Source: Artemia franciscana (taxonomy: Eukaryota > Arthropoda > Branchiopoda > Anostraca > Artemiidae). From it: a DNA stretch of 64,000 nt. This document shows positions 10,744 through 21,107 of the stretch, piece after piece. The DNA is taken from contig NC_088867.1 of the NCBI RefSeq assembly GCF_032884065.1, positions 23,318,281-23,382,280 of the forward strand, written 5' to 3'. The position numbers and the translations under genes were made by a program. Below the pieces are notes generated by a model. That model did not search any database and had not been told where the DNA came from. It was given only the letters and a program-made list of their open reading frames with translations. Position 1 is the first letter of the stretch, and each line of letters opens with the position of its first letter.

Positions 10744-12939
10744 CTATGGTTTTTCATTAGATTTTGCATATTTTGTTTTTTTGCGGGAAAATTTCAGAAT
10801 GTTTTTCGAGCAGCTTCCTACAATATGAACGTTCCGTTTCGTCACCATCAGACAATGAGAGAGTATCACACCAGTCACGATTTTTGAGCCAATTCTTGTA
10901 GAGATTTGATAGCTCAGGTGTGTAGGGTCTGTACACCACTTTATTTCTTTTTGTCTATTTGGGATAAAATGATTAGGTACCCAAGCAACATACAGGTGGT
11001 CACTCATACCTAGTGGGGGTAATATAACTGGGGTATTGTAATATACCGTACAGTTGCTAAAGATGATATCTATCATACGGTTACTTCTTGTTGGCACATT
11101 AATAATCTGCTCAAGTGAAAGTGAATTGCTTATCCATTTGAGATCCAAGTCATTAAAGTCGCCATTCATTATGATACCAGCGTTAGGATACAAGGATCGT
11201 ACATTGTCAGTGCAATTCAGTTAGTAATTCACAAGGTCTTTACGGTGACGGCCACGGGACAGATAGTAAACAACACATATCACTAGTGATGCCACTTCCT
11301 TAGGCTGCCTCTTAAGGCTGCACCACAACCATAAGACTTCGAAACCGTGTTTATTTGGTATATTGTTGAAATTGAGAACTCTATTTTTTATAGATGACCG
11401 ACAAATTATACCCACACCACCACCATGTGCTACTGTAATTTCATCGGGTGTCATTCTTGGTTTAAAATAGATATCAAATCCATCAAATGCAACATACTCT
11501 TCAGCCGCGGACCACGATCCACAGATACAAGCAATATCAATAAGTTCATTTTTCAAACATAGTTCGACCTCTTCCATTTTGTTCATAAGTGACCGGACAT
11601 TTGACAATTTTATTTTCGGAAATGAATAGGGACGAATTAAGGACTTTACACCGCGGTCTCGAATTTGCTTGCCAGCACACTGAATCGCTTCCAAATTGGG
11701 AAACTCGGAAAACATGGTTTGAATGGTAGGTGAATCTTTGTTTTCTTTAAAAATTTTCAATTACGTTGATTGTTTGGACCGAACGGATTTGTCGAAAGTC
11801 TTCCTAATGTTGGTTCTTGCCAGTTATTCCAGGGTTTTAAGTGGGGGGGCTGGTATTCTGGAGGAGGGATGTACAATGGCTGAGGGATGTAAGACAGGCG
11901 GCATGAGATTCAAACTCACAGGAGGAACAAGATATGACTCTCTTTGGCAGCCCTACATCAACACAAGTGCATTTTTTCGCTCCCCGTTTTTTGGACTCCG
12001 CAATTCAGTCTTAAAATGTAGCTTTCTCCTTCTGCGGAAAGTGAGATATACATTAGGACAACAATTCATGAAACAGAATCCATGAGTGAACTTTTTACAC
12101 AGAGATTTCTGTGGCAGAAGTCAACACTCATCATAGCAGCTACCTTTGAAAAAATCCACGCAAATATGAAGAAATGTGCGATTCTCCGCCTTTCCGCAGC
12201 CTCCACTAATGTGAATCTCCAAACACGTCGCTCGGAGGTATGAACAGTTTTATGAGTCTCTTCATCTGTATGAATGGACTGAGTTTACTGTTGTTGAGTC
12301 TGCGTGACTTAGCTGGTAACAATGGTACTGCATTGAACAGATACATAAGTACTTCGGGCATTTTGACCCACTCTTATTACGCTGGTTTAAGCACTTTTTA
12401 CAGTTAAAAAGAGAAAACCGTCTCCGAGGGCTCCTGTAGAGCAAGAATTATGTCTGCATCAATTGCGGCGCAGACCGCATGCATGCCGTTTAAGCATTGA
12501 TGACCATCAAACGAAGGGCTGTTTTTAGTCGTTCCGTCACACATGAGACAACTCAATCAGAACCTGTACAGTCTTTTCTTTCCACCGTTTTATTTTCTAC
12601 AGCAGCCATAAGTCTCGTTGCTACGCCAGGAGCCGTTGGTGCTTTTGTCTGTACTTTTTCACTCGGGAAAATAATATTCGTTTTAAATTGATCATGGTTC
12701 TTATTGTTGTTATTTGGCTGTCTTGGACTATTATTTTTCGACTTCAATTTAGTCAGGATACAGTTTGTCAGAGAATATTTTTGCGCGCATATTACGCACA
12801 CAAAGATCTTCTTCAAGTCATTAGAGTTCTTAGTTTTTCCACAGCTACAATGAGACCATTTATTGCATTTAATACACTCTACGCCACCTGTTTTGCTGGT
12901 TATTCTCTTTGAGCAGACGTCGCAATATTCTGGATCCAT
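10744..12939 (-). mobile_element. Non-LTR retrotransposon fragment: zinc finger plus endonuclease, no reverse transcriptase
   Basis: On the minus strand a PHD-type zinc finger comes first (12939-12553). Its cysteines and histidine run CDVC, CIKC, WSHC, CVIC. An apurinic-type endonuclease domain follows (11760-10744), with NVRSLMNKM, HGGGVGIICRSS, GDFNDLDLKWI, MIDIIFSN and GMSDHLYVAW, the last carrying the catalytic SDH motif. An in-frame TAA at 11221 breaks the endonuclease; the same frame continues beyond it. No reverse transcriptase follows, so the 3' part is lost, unlike the usual 5' truncation of LINEs. Domain order fits CR1/L2-like elements. It is dead and lies in an unc-79 intron. Confidence 0.8.
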
Positions 12940-14240
12940 AATAGATGCTGATACTATGCAAAAGGAGTTCAGTTAAGTTCAATCCTCTAAGTTAATTAAA
13001 TCCCTTAATTCAGGTCTCCGCAGTCAATAAATTACTAAATCCCAAGGGAATTTATAATAAGTAGCAAAAATGTCAATAACAAGTAAATAAAATAATCCGA
13101 TCATAAATGTCTCTGGGGAAATCACACAGATTGAACTTTACTTTATTAAAAGGTTAATACTTGAAAACAATATCTTCACGCAACGAACTCTCAATCAAAA
13201 ATAACATATGCTTGAGGAAGGACTTATTTAATTGTGTTGCGAAAACAACACTTTGGTTCTGTCCCGTTTTTTTTCTATGCCGCCAATCTCAGCTTATTCC
13301 TGGAAACTGGTAAGGGTCTAACCTGTGCGGTTTCTACGGAAAGTGTGGACCTTAGGCCGGATTGATGAATATGACATTACATTTTGGAAAGCTCCGCAGA
13401 ACTCTTGCCTGGGGCCAAAAAGAATGGTTTTTGCTTGTCCACGAGCCAGAGCCTGTTATATAGCCTATAACATATAATATAATATAATAGCCTATAAATA
13501 TATAATATATATAGCCTATAACTATATAACGGAGTTATATAGCCTATGTCAGAGAGGAGTATCTAAAGTTGTGCAGCCAAACTTTCGTTTCATCAAACCA
13601 TGTTTGTGCTTTCGAGTGGAAAGCTCTGTTCTAGCAGGCAAGCAGGCAGGCACCACTTTCAAATTGAAGATGGACTAAAATCTATAAGTGTTAAATATAT
13701 GCGGCAGTTACCCGACCCCACAGCCAATATATCTTCTTTGAGTGATATATAGAAAAATTTACAGAAGCAAAAATGTGGCATTTTCCCACGGGTCCGAAAG
13801 TGCTGCCATCTATTGTTTCTACCCATTTATGTTCGTGATTTCAGCTGATTTTATCATTCGGTTTTTCGGACTTGGGATTGCAGTAGAGAAATGGTATTAT
13901 ATCCGCCTAATAAACTTTAAAAGCTCTCTCATTGTTAAAGAAATTAGAGCTTATCCTTTGCCCCTTTCTAAGTGGTGACGTTAGAAAGTTGGCCTACGGT
14001 AAAAAAATTGACTTTTGAACTAAGACAGATAGAATTTTTTTTTCGACGGTAGTCGATAGCTCTTGATGAGCTGATTAAAGTATATGACATCCATTTTTTG
14101 GTACGAAAATTCCTTCATGAGATAACCAGTTTGAAAGTTTCAAGAGGTTGACAACTTCAGTAGTAAGGTACACACTGAAACGAAATCTAGGCCGATACAA
14201 ATTGTGAGACCTATAGAGAACTTGTAAGCATCAGTCAGCT
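12940..14240. other. Intron stretch with a short TA-rich repeat, otherwise nothing
   Basis: The only structure I see is at 13458-13550, where ATAGCCTATA-like words recur several times in a TA-rich block. The rest shows no coding or repeat signal that I can support. Confidence 0.4.
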
Positions 14241-14249
14241 GAAAGGTAA

Positions 14250-14700
14250 TAAGCATCTTCGGTAATGAGAGGTTAGCAACTTTTGCTAGTTGGTGTATCT
14301 ATTATTTGTTTCCAGTGTATTTGATGGTAAAACCAATTTGGTTCCAGTGGTAAGACATGTAGGGGACTTCTACTGTTAGAAGGGGACTTCTACTGAGATA
14401 ATCTACTGTTAGGCTACAGTCAACTTCAGCGATGAGGAATTCGCAACTATGCTAGTTGGTGTACCCATTTATTCGTTTCCGGTGAACTTGATGCCTATCA
14501 CGGGAGAGGGACTTATAAGTAAGAATCGGTTCACTTTGGGCGAGAAACGGCTGTTAGCTCATAATCATCTTTGGCAATGAGGGGTTTGCCACTTTTGCTA
14601 GTTGGTGTAGGCTACCTATTATTTGTTTCCGGTGTATTTGATGTCTATCACGGGAGAGGGACTTGTAAGTAAATATCTGTTCACTTTGGGCTAGAAATTT
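14250..14700. repeat. Three-fold diverged repeat
   Basis: A block reading approximately GGTTAGCAACTTTTGCTAGT then TGGTGTATCTATTATTTGTT recurs near 14272, 14434 and 14578. Each copy ends with a TTTCCGGTG(T/A)A(C/T)TTGATG phrase. Copies 2 and 3 share a longer tail containing CTATCACGGGAGAGGGACTT. The block is non-coding and lies in an unc-79 intron. Confidence 0.7.
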
Positions 14701-14769
14701 GTGCAAATTGGTGCACATTGTATTTGATCTCTTTAAATCTGACAGAATTAAGTGTTTGCGCAACGGGTA

Positions 14770-15395
14770 CAAACGATAACGTAAAACAATGAGGTAGTTT
14801 CGTAGTAATTAGTGTCACCTATGGTATTTTGATCCTGAAAAGTTACGGATAGCTTTATAGTACCAACTAGATTATATAAGATATTGTTCCAAGTTTTCAT
14901 CCGTCACGATGTCTACGACTGAAAAGGATAAAGTTCAACTGACTGCAAAGTCAATTTAGTCCCTTCTTTCGATTTTATTTTGTAGTTGTTTTTTTTTTTT
15001 TTTTTTTTTCAACGCTGAGAAATAGCCTTTGGTCATGTGATAACTGATTGCGTTCTTGTTTGCACATACCGTTTTAAAAACTTCGATAGGCTGACAACTT
15101 CATCATTTAACCGATAGTGAAGAAACAAGCACAAACGAGAATGTAAAACAATGAGATAGTTTCGTAATAATTAATAGAATGTCATCTATGGTATTTTGAT
15201 CCTGAAAAGTTAGGGATAGCTTTATAATACCAACTAGATTATATAAGATATTGTTCCGAGTTTTCATCCGTCACGATGTCTACGATTGAAAAGGATAAGG
15301 TCCAACTGGCTGCAAAGCCAATTTAGTCCATTCTTTCGATAGTATTTTGTTGTTGTTTTTTCAACGCTGAGGAATAGCCTTTGATCATGTGATTA
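14770..15395. repeat. Tandem duplication, ~270-bp unit 360 bp apart
   Basis: The sequence from ACAAACGATAACGTAAAACA (about 14770) through TTTTCATCCGTCACGATGTC to CAACGCTGAGAAATAGCC (about 15030) is repeated at about 15128-15395 with few differences. A T-run near 14990-15009 in the first copy is shorter in the second. This is a local tandem duplication inside an unc-79 intron. Confidence 0.85.
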
Positions 15396-15399
15396 CTGA

Positions 15400-16220
15400 C
15401 CGATAGCGAAGAAACAAAACCAAAGTGTTGCTTTGGTATTGCAGTCTTCTGAACGTGCTTAGTCTAAGAGATATTTTAGAAGCAAATAGACTCTAAGATG
15501 AAGGGTCAGTTTATTTGTGGGAGGATTTTTCTCATAATCCTTCGCTAAGAGTTGTCATTGGTAGTTTTTCATCAAGCAGTATCCAATAGTAGCTATAGCA
15601 GTTCAAGGAAATACAATTAGGCCTTCCCTTTTCCACAAGCTCAGAAATGATTCGGAGAATAAATTGACCATCGCAGAGAAGCTCTGCTCCTCACCTCCTC
15701 TGCTTCTAACGATTTTGCTGTTTCTGTCGTTTAAGCGTAATTGCTGATGTTTAACATTATATTGGAATGCAGCCTAAAAAATATTGTCAAATTCTTCTCC
15801 TTCCTTTCATACATGCTAGATCTTCCCTTGGTTTTGGCAGACTTGTGATTCAACATACAGAGTACTATGTAAACAGATTTTACAGGTAATTTACCCGTTC
15901 AAAATATTTTTGCACTCTTGGCTTATTTCGTTTCTTCAGCGTCGACAAGCTTCTTTTCAGTATCTATATATTTCTAACACCCCAATTTGTTTATTCTATC
16001 ATTCCCTGGAGACCCGAGACCCATAGCTCAAAACTGCTAGTAAACTTTAGTAAGGAATCGGTTGTGCCCAGAGATTTGCTTCAGTATTAAAGAAATAATA
16101 GCTTTAAAGGAAAATCTCCTGGCCTGTACTATTACACTGCAAGGCTCAATACGGATAAACCTGAAAATTGCGAAATTAAGTCATCGAAACTGTCTGAGTT
16201 GCTAGTTTTTTTCCCAAGCC
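15400..16220. other. Intron stretch, nothing recognised
   Basis: I see no coding signal, repeat copy or RNA gene in this interval. Confidence 0.4.
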
Positions 16221-16224
16221 GTTT

Positions 16225-16409
16225 GCTACGTGTATCAGTGGCACCATCACGGAAATGTTGAGGTGGAGGTTAACAGTATACATTTCAAAATCTATGGTGT
16301 TTTCCAATGACATTACCAAAAAAGGGAACTTTTGGAAATCTAGGGGAGTGAATATTTAGTGAGTAAAAGTCCCTCTCCCTCACAACTGGTGCCACTGATA
16401 TGCGTTTGC
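16225..16409. mobile_element. Small inverted-repeat element, MITE-like
   Basis: The arms are about 22 bp. The left arm (16225-16246) holds TATCAGTGGCACCA and the right arm (16387-16409) holds its exact complement TGGTGCCACTGATA. Similarity continues a few bases outward. The total length is about 185 bp and there is no coding capacity. The CAGTGG terminus recalls some hAT-type non-autonomous elements, but I see no convincing 8-bp target duplication. Confidence 0.5.
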
Positions 16410-16965
16410 TGGTAAAAATACTAATAAATTAACTGTCGCCCTGGCAACACGCGTAAGAATGGGGACTGTGTTTGAAAAGAGCGAGTAATTGGAAAATAGG
16501 ACAAATTGGATCAAAGCTATATTATTATGTCTGGGTAATGGGAAGGGTTTAAAAATGTTAATTAAAAAACACGGATCCTGTTTTCTTTGGAAACCAACAA
16601 TAGTTACAATATGCCTACATTCTTCTCTTATTACAAACTATTGTTGGAAAAGGAGACGATATAAAGTGCTGACAGAATCTGAGAGTAATTGGATGTCGTC
16701 AATCAGAAACCAACCAGCCAGTGTGAACATCGAATTTGAAAACAAAATTAGGTTTAATAAAGGGACAGAAATAGGGATTGACTGTTCCTGCTATTGTATG
16801 AGGAATACAGGAAATCCATGGACGCAGTTTGAGATCCTAACAGTTTGAAATCCAGAGAAAACGGCTGGCTATGTTATCAACGCAGAGGGAAGGTCCAGCT
16901 CAGCTATGGATATAAAGAGATTTACAACAAAACACAAAACTAAAAAAGTCGATGTGTCTTAATGC
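16410..16965. other. Unassigned stretch with one open frame
   Basis: A plus-strand frame at about 16492-16848 is open for over 100 codons but has no upstream ATG and no recognisable domain. It is rich in Asn, Ile and Lys, as expected of AT-rich chance frames. I do not call a gene. Confidence 0.3.
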
Positions 16966-16979
16966 TTGAATTTGTTCTT

Positions 16980-17660
16980 GGATGTTGGTAGCCAAATGAT
17001 TCGGCCCAAAGTGGGTCAAATTTTTCCTTTTTCACTTCCTGTTGAACCAAGTTTGTTTTTCATGTTCTTCCTGTACATTGGTTTCCCCGTAGCCCTGGAA
17101 CCGGTCGTAATTTTCAAATTATGTATGCAAGGTTTTTGGTCCATTTCTGGGCCACATTTTTGGGCGGACGGATTGTTTTCTTCAGTTTTTTTTTTTTTTT
17201 GCATATTTGGTTCCCCTTTCCCCATGGACTCCCACATATACATTTAAGTTGACTAGAAAAAAAAATTATGCCAAGCCTGGATCTATTTTTATGCATTAAG
17301 GTTCCCTTGGCCTATGAACTTACTGATTTGAGTTCTAAGCCATGGGAAAAAATTTTGTTGACCCCATTTTCCGGTAAATCAATATTAATGTTAAAATTTT
17401 TCTTGTGACTCGGGATTTCTTTCGTTCAAGGACTTCATTTTCAACCCAGTCGGGAAAAAATAAAGACTTCTGTTCCATTTTCGTGCCAAGTTTTGGTTGG
17501 CTTGTGCCTTCAATCCAAAATTTAAGTTTCTTTAGAATCCCTAGATTTTAAACCGATCAAAAAAAAAGTTACTTGGTCTGTTTTTAGGCCCTCTCATGCC
17601 CATTGATTTCTTCTACAAATTTGAAGTTCTTTTTACCCAGGGATGGTCCCTAAAAGTTTC
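16980..17660. repeat. Decayed periodic repeat resembling the 1-1205 array
   Basis: Phrases such as CCATTTTCGTGCCAAGTTTT and TTTAAGTTTCTTTAGAATCCC recur loosely here. They resemble the CACCAAGTTTCATCC and CTCTAAGTGTTTTCC phrases of the array at the window start. Divergence is high and units cannot be delimited cleanly. An old relative of that repeat is the best reading. Confidence 0.35.
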
Positions 17661-18010
17661 CAGTCATTTAGGTATGGCTCCGACAGTCATCGAGTGGCAA
17701 ATGCCGTTACGATGATATATTCGTAGGCTGGACGAACAGAAATTCCATTGCTGTTCCGTGTTCGTAAAAATTGACATTCCATGTTTTCAAGATGTCCATA
17801 ATTAAAGTATAGATACAAATCGTGAACTATAATAAGGAAAAAATGCAATAATTTAAAGTATAAAATTTCTTTCTCGTATCTTGTTGTTTATTAGCAGCAC
17901 CGTTTTTTTGGTATTTTCTGAAAAAAATATAAATTATTTATTAATATTTTTTAAATTGACCAGTCCATATCTTGAAAATTTATAATAATTTGACTTGTTC
18001 CTTATTGTAG

Positions 18011-18181
18011 GCTTTGGGCAAGCTGTATTGTTGGCTGTTTCAGCCTTGGTGCCATTCTTAGAGCAGGACCTTATTGACACTCTTCCTTACACTGTTTCAA
18101 CGTGCTTAGCTTTCTTCCCAACATGTTTGCAACCGGATATTATGCAATGCCTCTGTTGCCATCTGTTTCCGTACACAATAG
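18011..18181 (+). CDS. unc79: UNC-79 exon (third conserved block)
   Basis: Acceptor TTATTGTAG and donor GGTAAGG bound a 171-bp exon, phase 1 at both ends, so it splices in frame to 6607. It encodes FGQAVLLAVSALVPFLEQDL, then IDTLPYTVSTCLAFFP and a stretch ending CCHLFPYTIG. The LGQS...LLPFLxxDxLxTLPYT pattern, followed by a phenylalanine-proline pair, is distinctive of the UNC-79 N-terminal HEAT-like region in vertebrates and insects. No stop or frameshift is present. A Penelope-like fragment begins about 100 bp after the donor. The intron before it is about 11.4 kb and filled with repeats. Confidence 0.88.
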
Positions 18182-18289
18182 GTAAGGTTTCATTTTATGT
18201 GCTGAGGTTTTAGTTATTAAGATTATCAAGATGTTAAAGTTACAAACATTTATAAAGTTACAAGTCAAAATCATGAAGCTATAGAAATA

Positions 18290-18890
18290 AATAATGAAAA
18301 TCAGTCAAAAGCCACTGGTTAAAAAAACAAACAAACAAATGTGTGCAGACAAAGAAAGAAAGCCTGTAACATACATAGGAAATTCACTTATTGAGGTCGT
18401 TATTTGTATTTCTCACCAACCCCTCCTCTGTAAAAGAGGTGGGGTCAGCCTTCAGTTAACAGAGTTTAAAAAATGTGTTTATGCATTGTTTGACCCTGAG
18501 CTAAATTACATAAAAGATGTTTCATTCTATAATAATTACCCTATTGAGCTTATTGAACAAATTATAAATATAAAGTTTGAAAAGGCCAACAGAAATAAAA
18601 TAATGAACCCATCCGCCACTCTTAAAAAACATTACAAAGGAAAATAAAAATATAAAACATTCTTATTTTGGGGTATGGCGCATGTAGTCCCATGTACTTG
18701 TGGAAAATTTTATTTTATTTATTCATTAAACTTAAGACGAACTAGGGCCACTTACAAAAAAAGAACAAAAACAGATAAATCAATAACACACAAAAAACAA
18801 TCTGCCAAAAAAAAAGTTCTTTCATTAACAATGGTACATTTAAACATGTCAAAATTGTTGTGTGTAAATCACACTTGACCAAGTCAGCCA
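18290..18890 (+). mobile_element. Penelope-like retroelement fragment (end of RT and GIY-YIG)
   Basis: One frame (18294-18647) reads KRGGVSLQL, then NNYPIELIEQIINIKFEKAN, then HYKGK. This matches the thumb/linker end of Penelope-like reverse transcriptases, where a small-residue-Y-P motif precedes the linker. After a stop, the frame at 18675-18878 gives VPCTCGKFYF, corresponding to the start of a GIY-YIG endonuclease domain (usual form PCxCGxxYIG). The GIY-YIG domain is then garbled. The fragment is 5'-truncated and inactive, and lies directly after an unc-79 donor. Confidence 0.65.
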
Positions 18891-18899
18891 AAGCGGCAG

Positions 18900-19970
18900 A
18901 GAGAGGCGAAAAAGTGGCTCAGAAAGCTCCAAAATGAGGGGATTATTCGAAGCAAGTATCCTTGTCTGGATAGAAAGAGAAGATTTTCTATGCAGCTCAG
19001 GAAAAGATGGGAGGCCACCACCAACAAACATTCCAGATGTACTACAATTCGACTGAAGATTAAGAAGCCATCGTAAAGAATTGTTATAAAAAAACCCGAG
19101 GAAAATTCTCACACCTAACAGACAGAGGTTGTACAAAAGCTAGACCGTACAACGGAGTGCAGTAAGCTGTGAAAAGAAAGCATCTTACAGAAGGGTCGTA
19201 ACTCCCGAACTTACGAATGAGTAAGTTAGCCCTGCAGCAGAGCGAACGTGAAAGCGCCTTAACATGAAGCTCATCACTCGACAGGTTCTGTCGATTTACA
19301 TCGACAGAACCTGTTAGCAGATAGGAGAAAGGCTAAACGAACTTTCAATAGATGAATATCCAAAGTCAAAACAAAAATAACGGTTTCGACGCTGCTTACT
19401 CACAATCTTTTAATGAAGTATTTTTAAAAAAAAAAAACACATGAAGACCTCGCTCTAAACAGGGATTGTGGCACTGTTTTATAACCTATATTTATGACAG
19501 TTTAATACTAAGAATTTCAGCTCAAATTCGTTCTCTTTCTGAAAAAAAAGATCAAGTCGTCTTAATACCAATCGATTTTGTAGACTGGCTGTACTAACCG
19601 TCAGGGAAAGAACTCGTGTCCAATTTAATTTTCGAACAATCGTTTTATGTCTGTGGCTTCAGGAAGGGCAGAGGATTTGTAGACAAAAGTTTCACTCTTA
19701 AATTAATAACTTAAAAGCGCCTATGTCATAAAACCTCTTTAGTCCTTAGTTATATAGATTATGAGAAAGTGTTTAATTCAGCTCAAAGAAGAGCTTCAAC
19801 GATGGTCCTATCCTTGTATGGTAGTAGTATAGTAATAATCGATTCTTTACCACCTAGATCACCCCATCAGTTTACATTATTTTCAGTCCATTCTACATAA
19901 TTTCAATATCAATTAAATAATATTTTGAACATTTTCCATACCGACATTCAACATGAAAATTACTACTACT
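18900..19970. other. Intron stretch with two small hairpins
   Basis: A perfect 15-bp hairpin at 19281-19314 has stem ACAGGTTCTGTCGAT and loop TTAC. A weaker one sits at about 19213-19231 (CTTAC, GAATGA, GTAAG). The rest is non-coding and unassigned. Confidence 0.6.
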
Positions 19971-19971
19971 A

Positions 19972-20790
19972 CTAATAATAACTCACTGCAGCACCAAGCC
20001 GCCTGAGGCCAACACAGCTACGCACGCTCCTCTTCCAACCTAATCTATTCAAGGCCTCTGTCTTTACACCTTCCCAGGAAGTTCCCATTTCCTTTAAATC
20101 TTTGTTTTTGACATCCTCCCACCCCAGAAGAGGACGACCTGCTTTCCGTGTAGCCCCAGACGGTTGGCCAAAAAGGATAAGCTTCGGCAATCTGCCATCC
20201 TTCATCCGCAGAACGTGGCCTAGCCATCTCAACCTTTCTTTTTTTATAGCCCTAGAAAGCGGGATTGAACCAGATTTTTCGTATAATCTACTGTTTGAAA
20301 TACGCTCAGTCAGCTGGGTACCCAGAACAATCCGCAGGCAATTCCTCTGGAAAAAATCAAGGAAATTTTCGTCCGCTTTTCGGAGCGCCCATGCTTCAGA
20401 GCCATACTTGACCACTGTCATCACTGTTGCTTCCAATATCCTAAACTTGGTTTCCAGACTTAACTTCCTATTCTTCCCAACCTTTCTTAACTTTGAAAAA
20501 ACACCCTGAGCCTCAGCTGCTCTACTTTTAACATCTTCACTGCTCCCGCCGTATTTACTAATAATGCTACCAAGGTAAGTGAAGCTGCCCACCTGATCAA
20601 TCTTTTCGTTACCCAACGTCACCTTTTCATCTTCACTTATCCCTAGCTTTAGTGACTTAGTCTTCTTAATGTTAATTTTAAAACCTATTCTAGCACCCTG
20701 AATTCGCAAACCCTCTAAAAATTTAGTCATTCTGCTCACACTTTCATCTAATATGCTTGAATCGTCAGCATAATCAAAGTCTCATTTTAT
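19972..20790 (-). mobile_element. RTE-like LINE, C-terminal half of reverse transcriptase
   Basis: The minus-strand frame opens at the catalytic FDYADD motif (YADD encoded by the complement of 20761-20772). It continues through LGISEDEKVTLGNEKIDQVG, FTYLGSIISKYGG and KYGSEAWALRKAD to RLRWLGHVLRM and WKRSVRSCVGLRRLGAAVS, ending near 19975. The order is the end of the palm, then thumb and C-terminal tail of a non-LTR reverse transcriptase. A stop two codons before FDYADD ends the upstream reading, so the element is 5'-truncated. More decayed copies of the same tail occur at 35688-36215, 43996-44245, 50440-50530, 55080-56830 (other part) and 60420-60515. The frame is the best preserved of the family here, which suggests a younger insertion. 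Confidence 0.88.
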
Positions 20791-20799
20791 ACCTTTTCA

Positions 20800-21107
20800 C
20801 AACTGATTCCATGCCCACCTAGATCACCCTATCAGTTCATCCCATTTTCAATTGAAATCACACAATTTTAAATGAAAATTTCCAACATTTTTATAATTTC
20901 CCATCACGAGTTTTAATATAAGAATTTGATGAATTTGTGAAATAAAAGTTTAATTATATTCCATTATTCCTATACTACTGATAAAATGTAATAATTTAAT
21001 ATGACTTAATGTTTAGTGGAGAGTTCGATATCAATATCTAAATTATTATTATTGTCTTTCTCTTTTCCATCTATAACCTTTAAAATCATACCTTTATCTA
21101 ATTTTTT
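20800..21107. other. AT-rich intron stretch, nothing recognised
   Basis: This stretch partly repeats the phrase CACCTAGATCACC(C/T)(C/T)ATCAG(T) that also occurs near 19850. I see no coding signal. Confidence 0.4.

Noticed and set aside
16225-16409. hAT transposon with 8-bp target duplication
   Set aside because: The flanks are inverted continuations of the arms rather than a direct duplication, so the class cannot be claimed.
19190-19320. Hammerhead ribozyme of a Penelope-like element
   Set aside because: Hairpins and a TGATGAG on the minus strand are present, but the required CTGATGA core and GAAA between stems are not found in the right order.
20102-20509. 135-codon plus-strand frame
   Set aside because: It is the opposite-strand shadow of the well-supported LINE reverse transcriptase.
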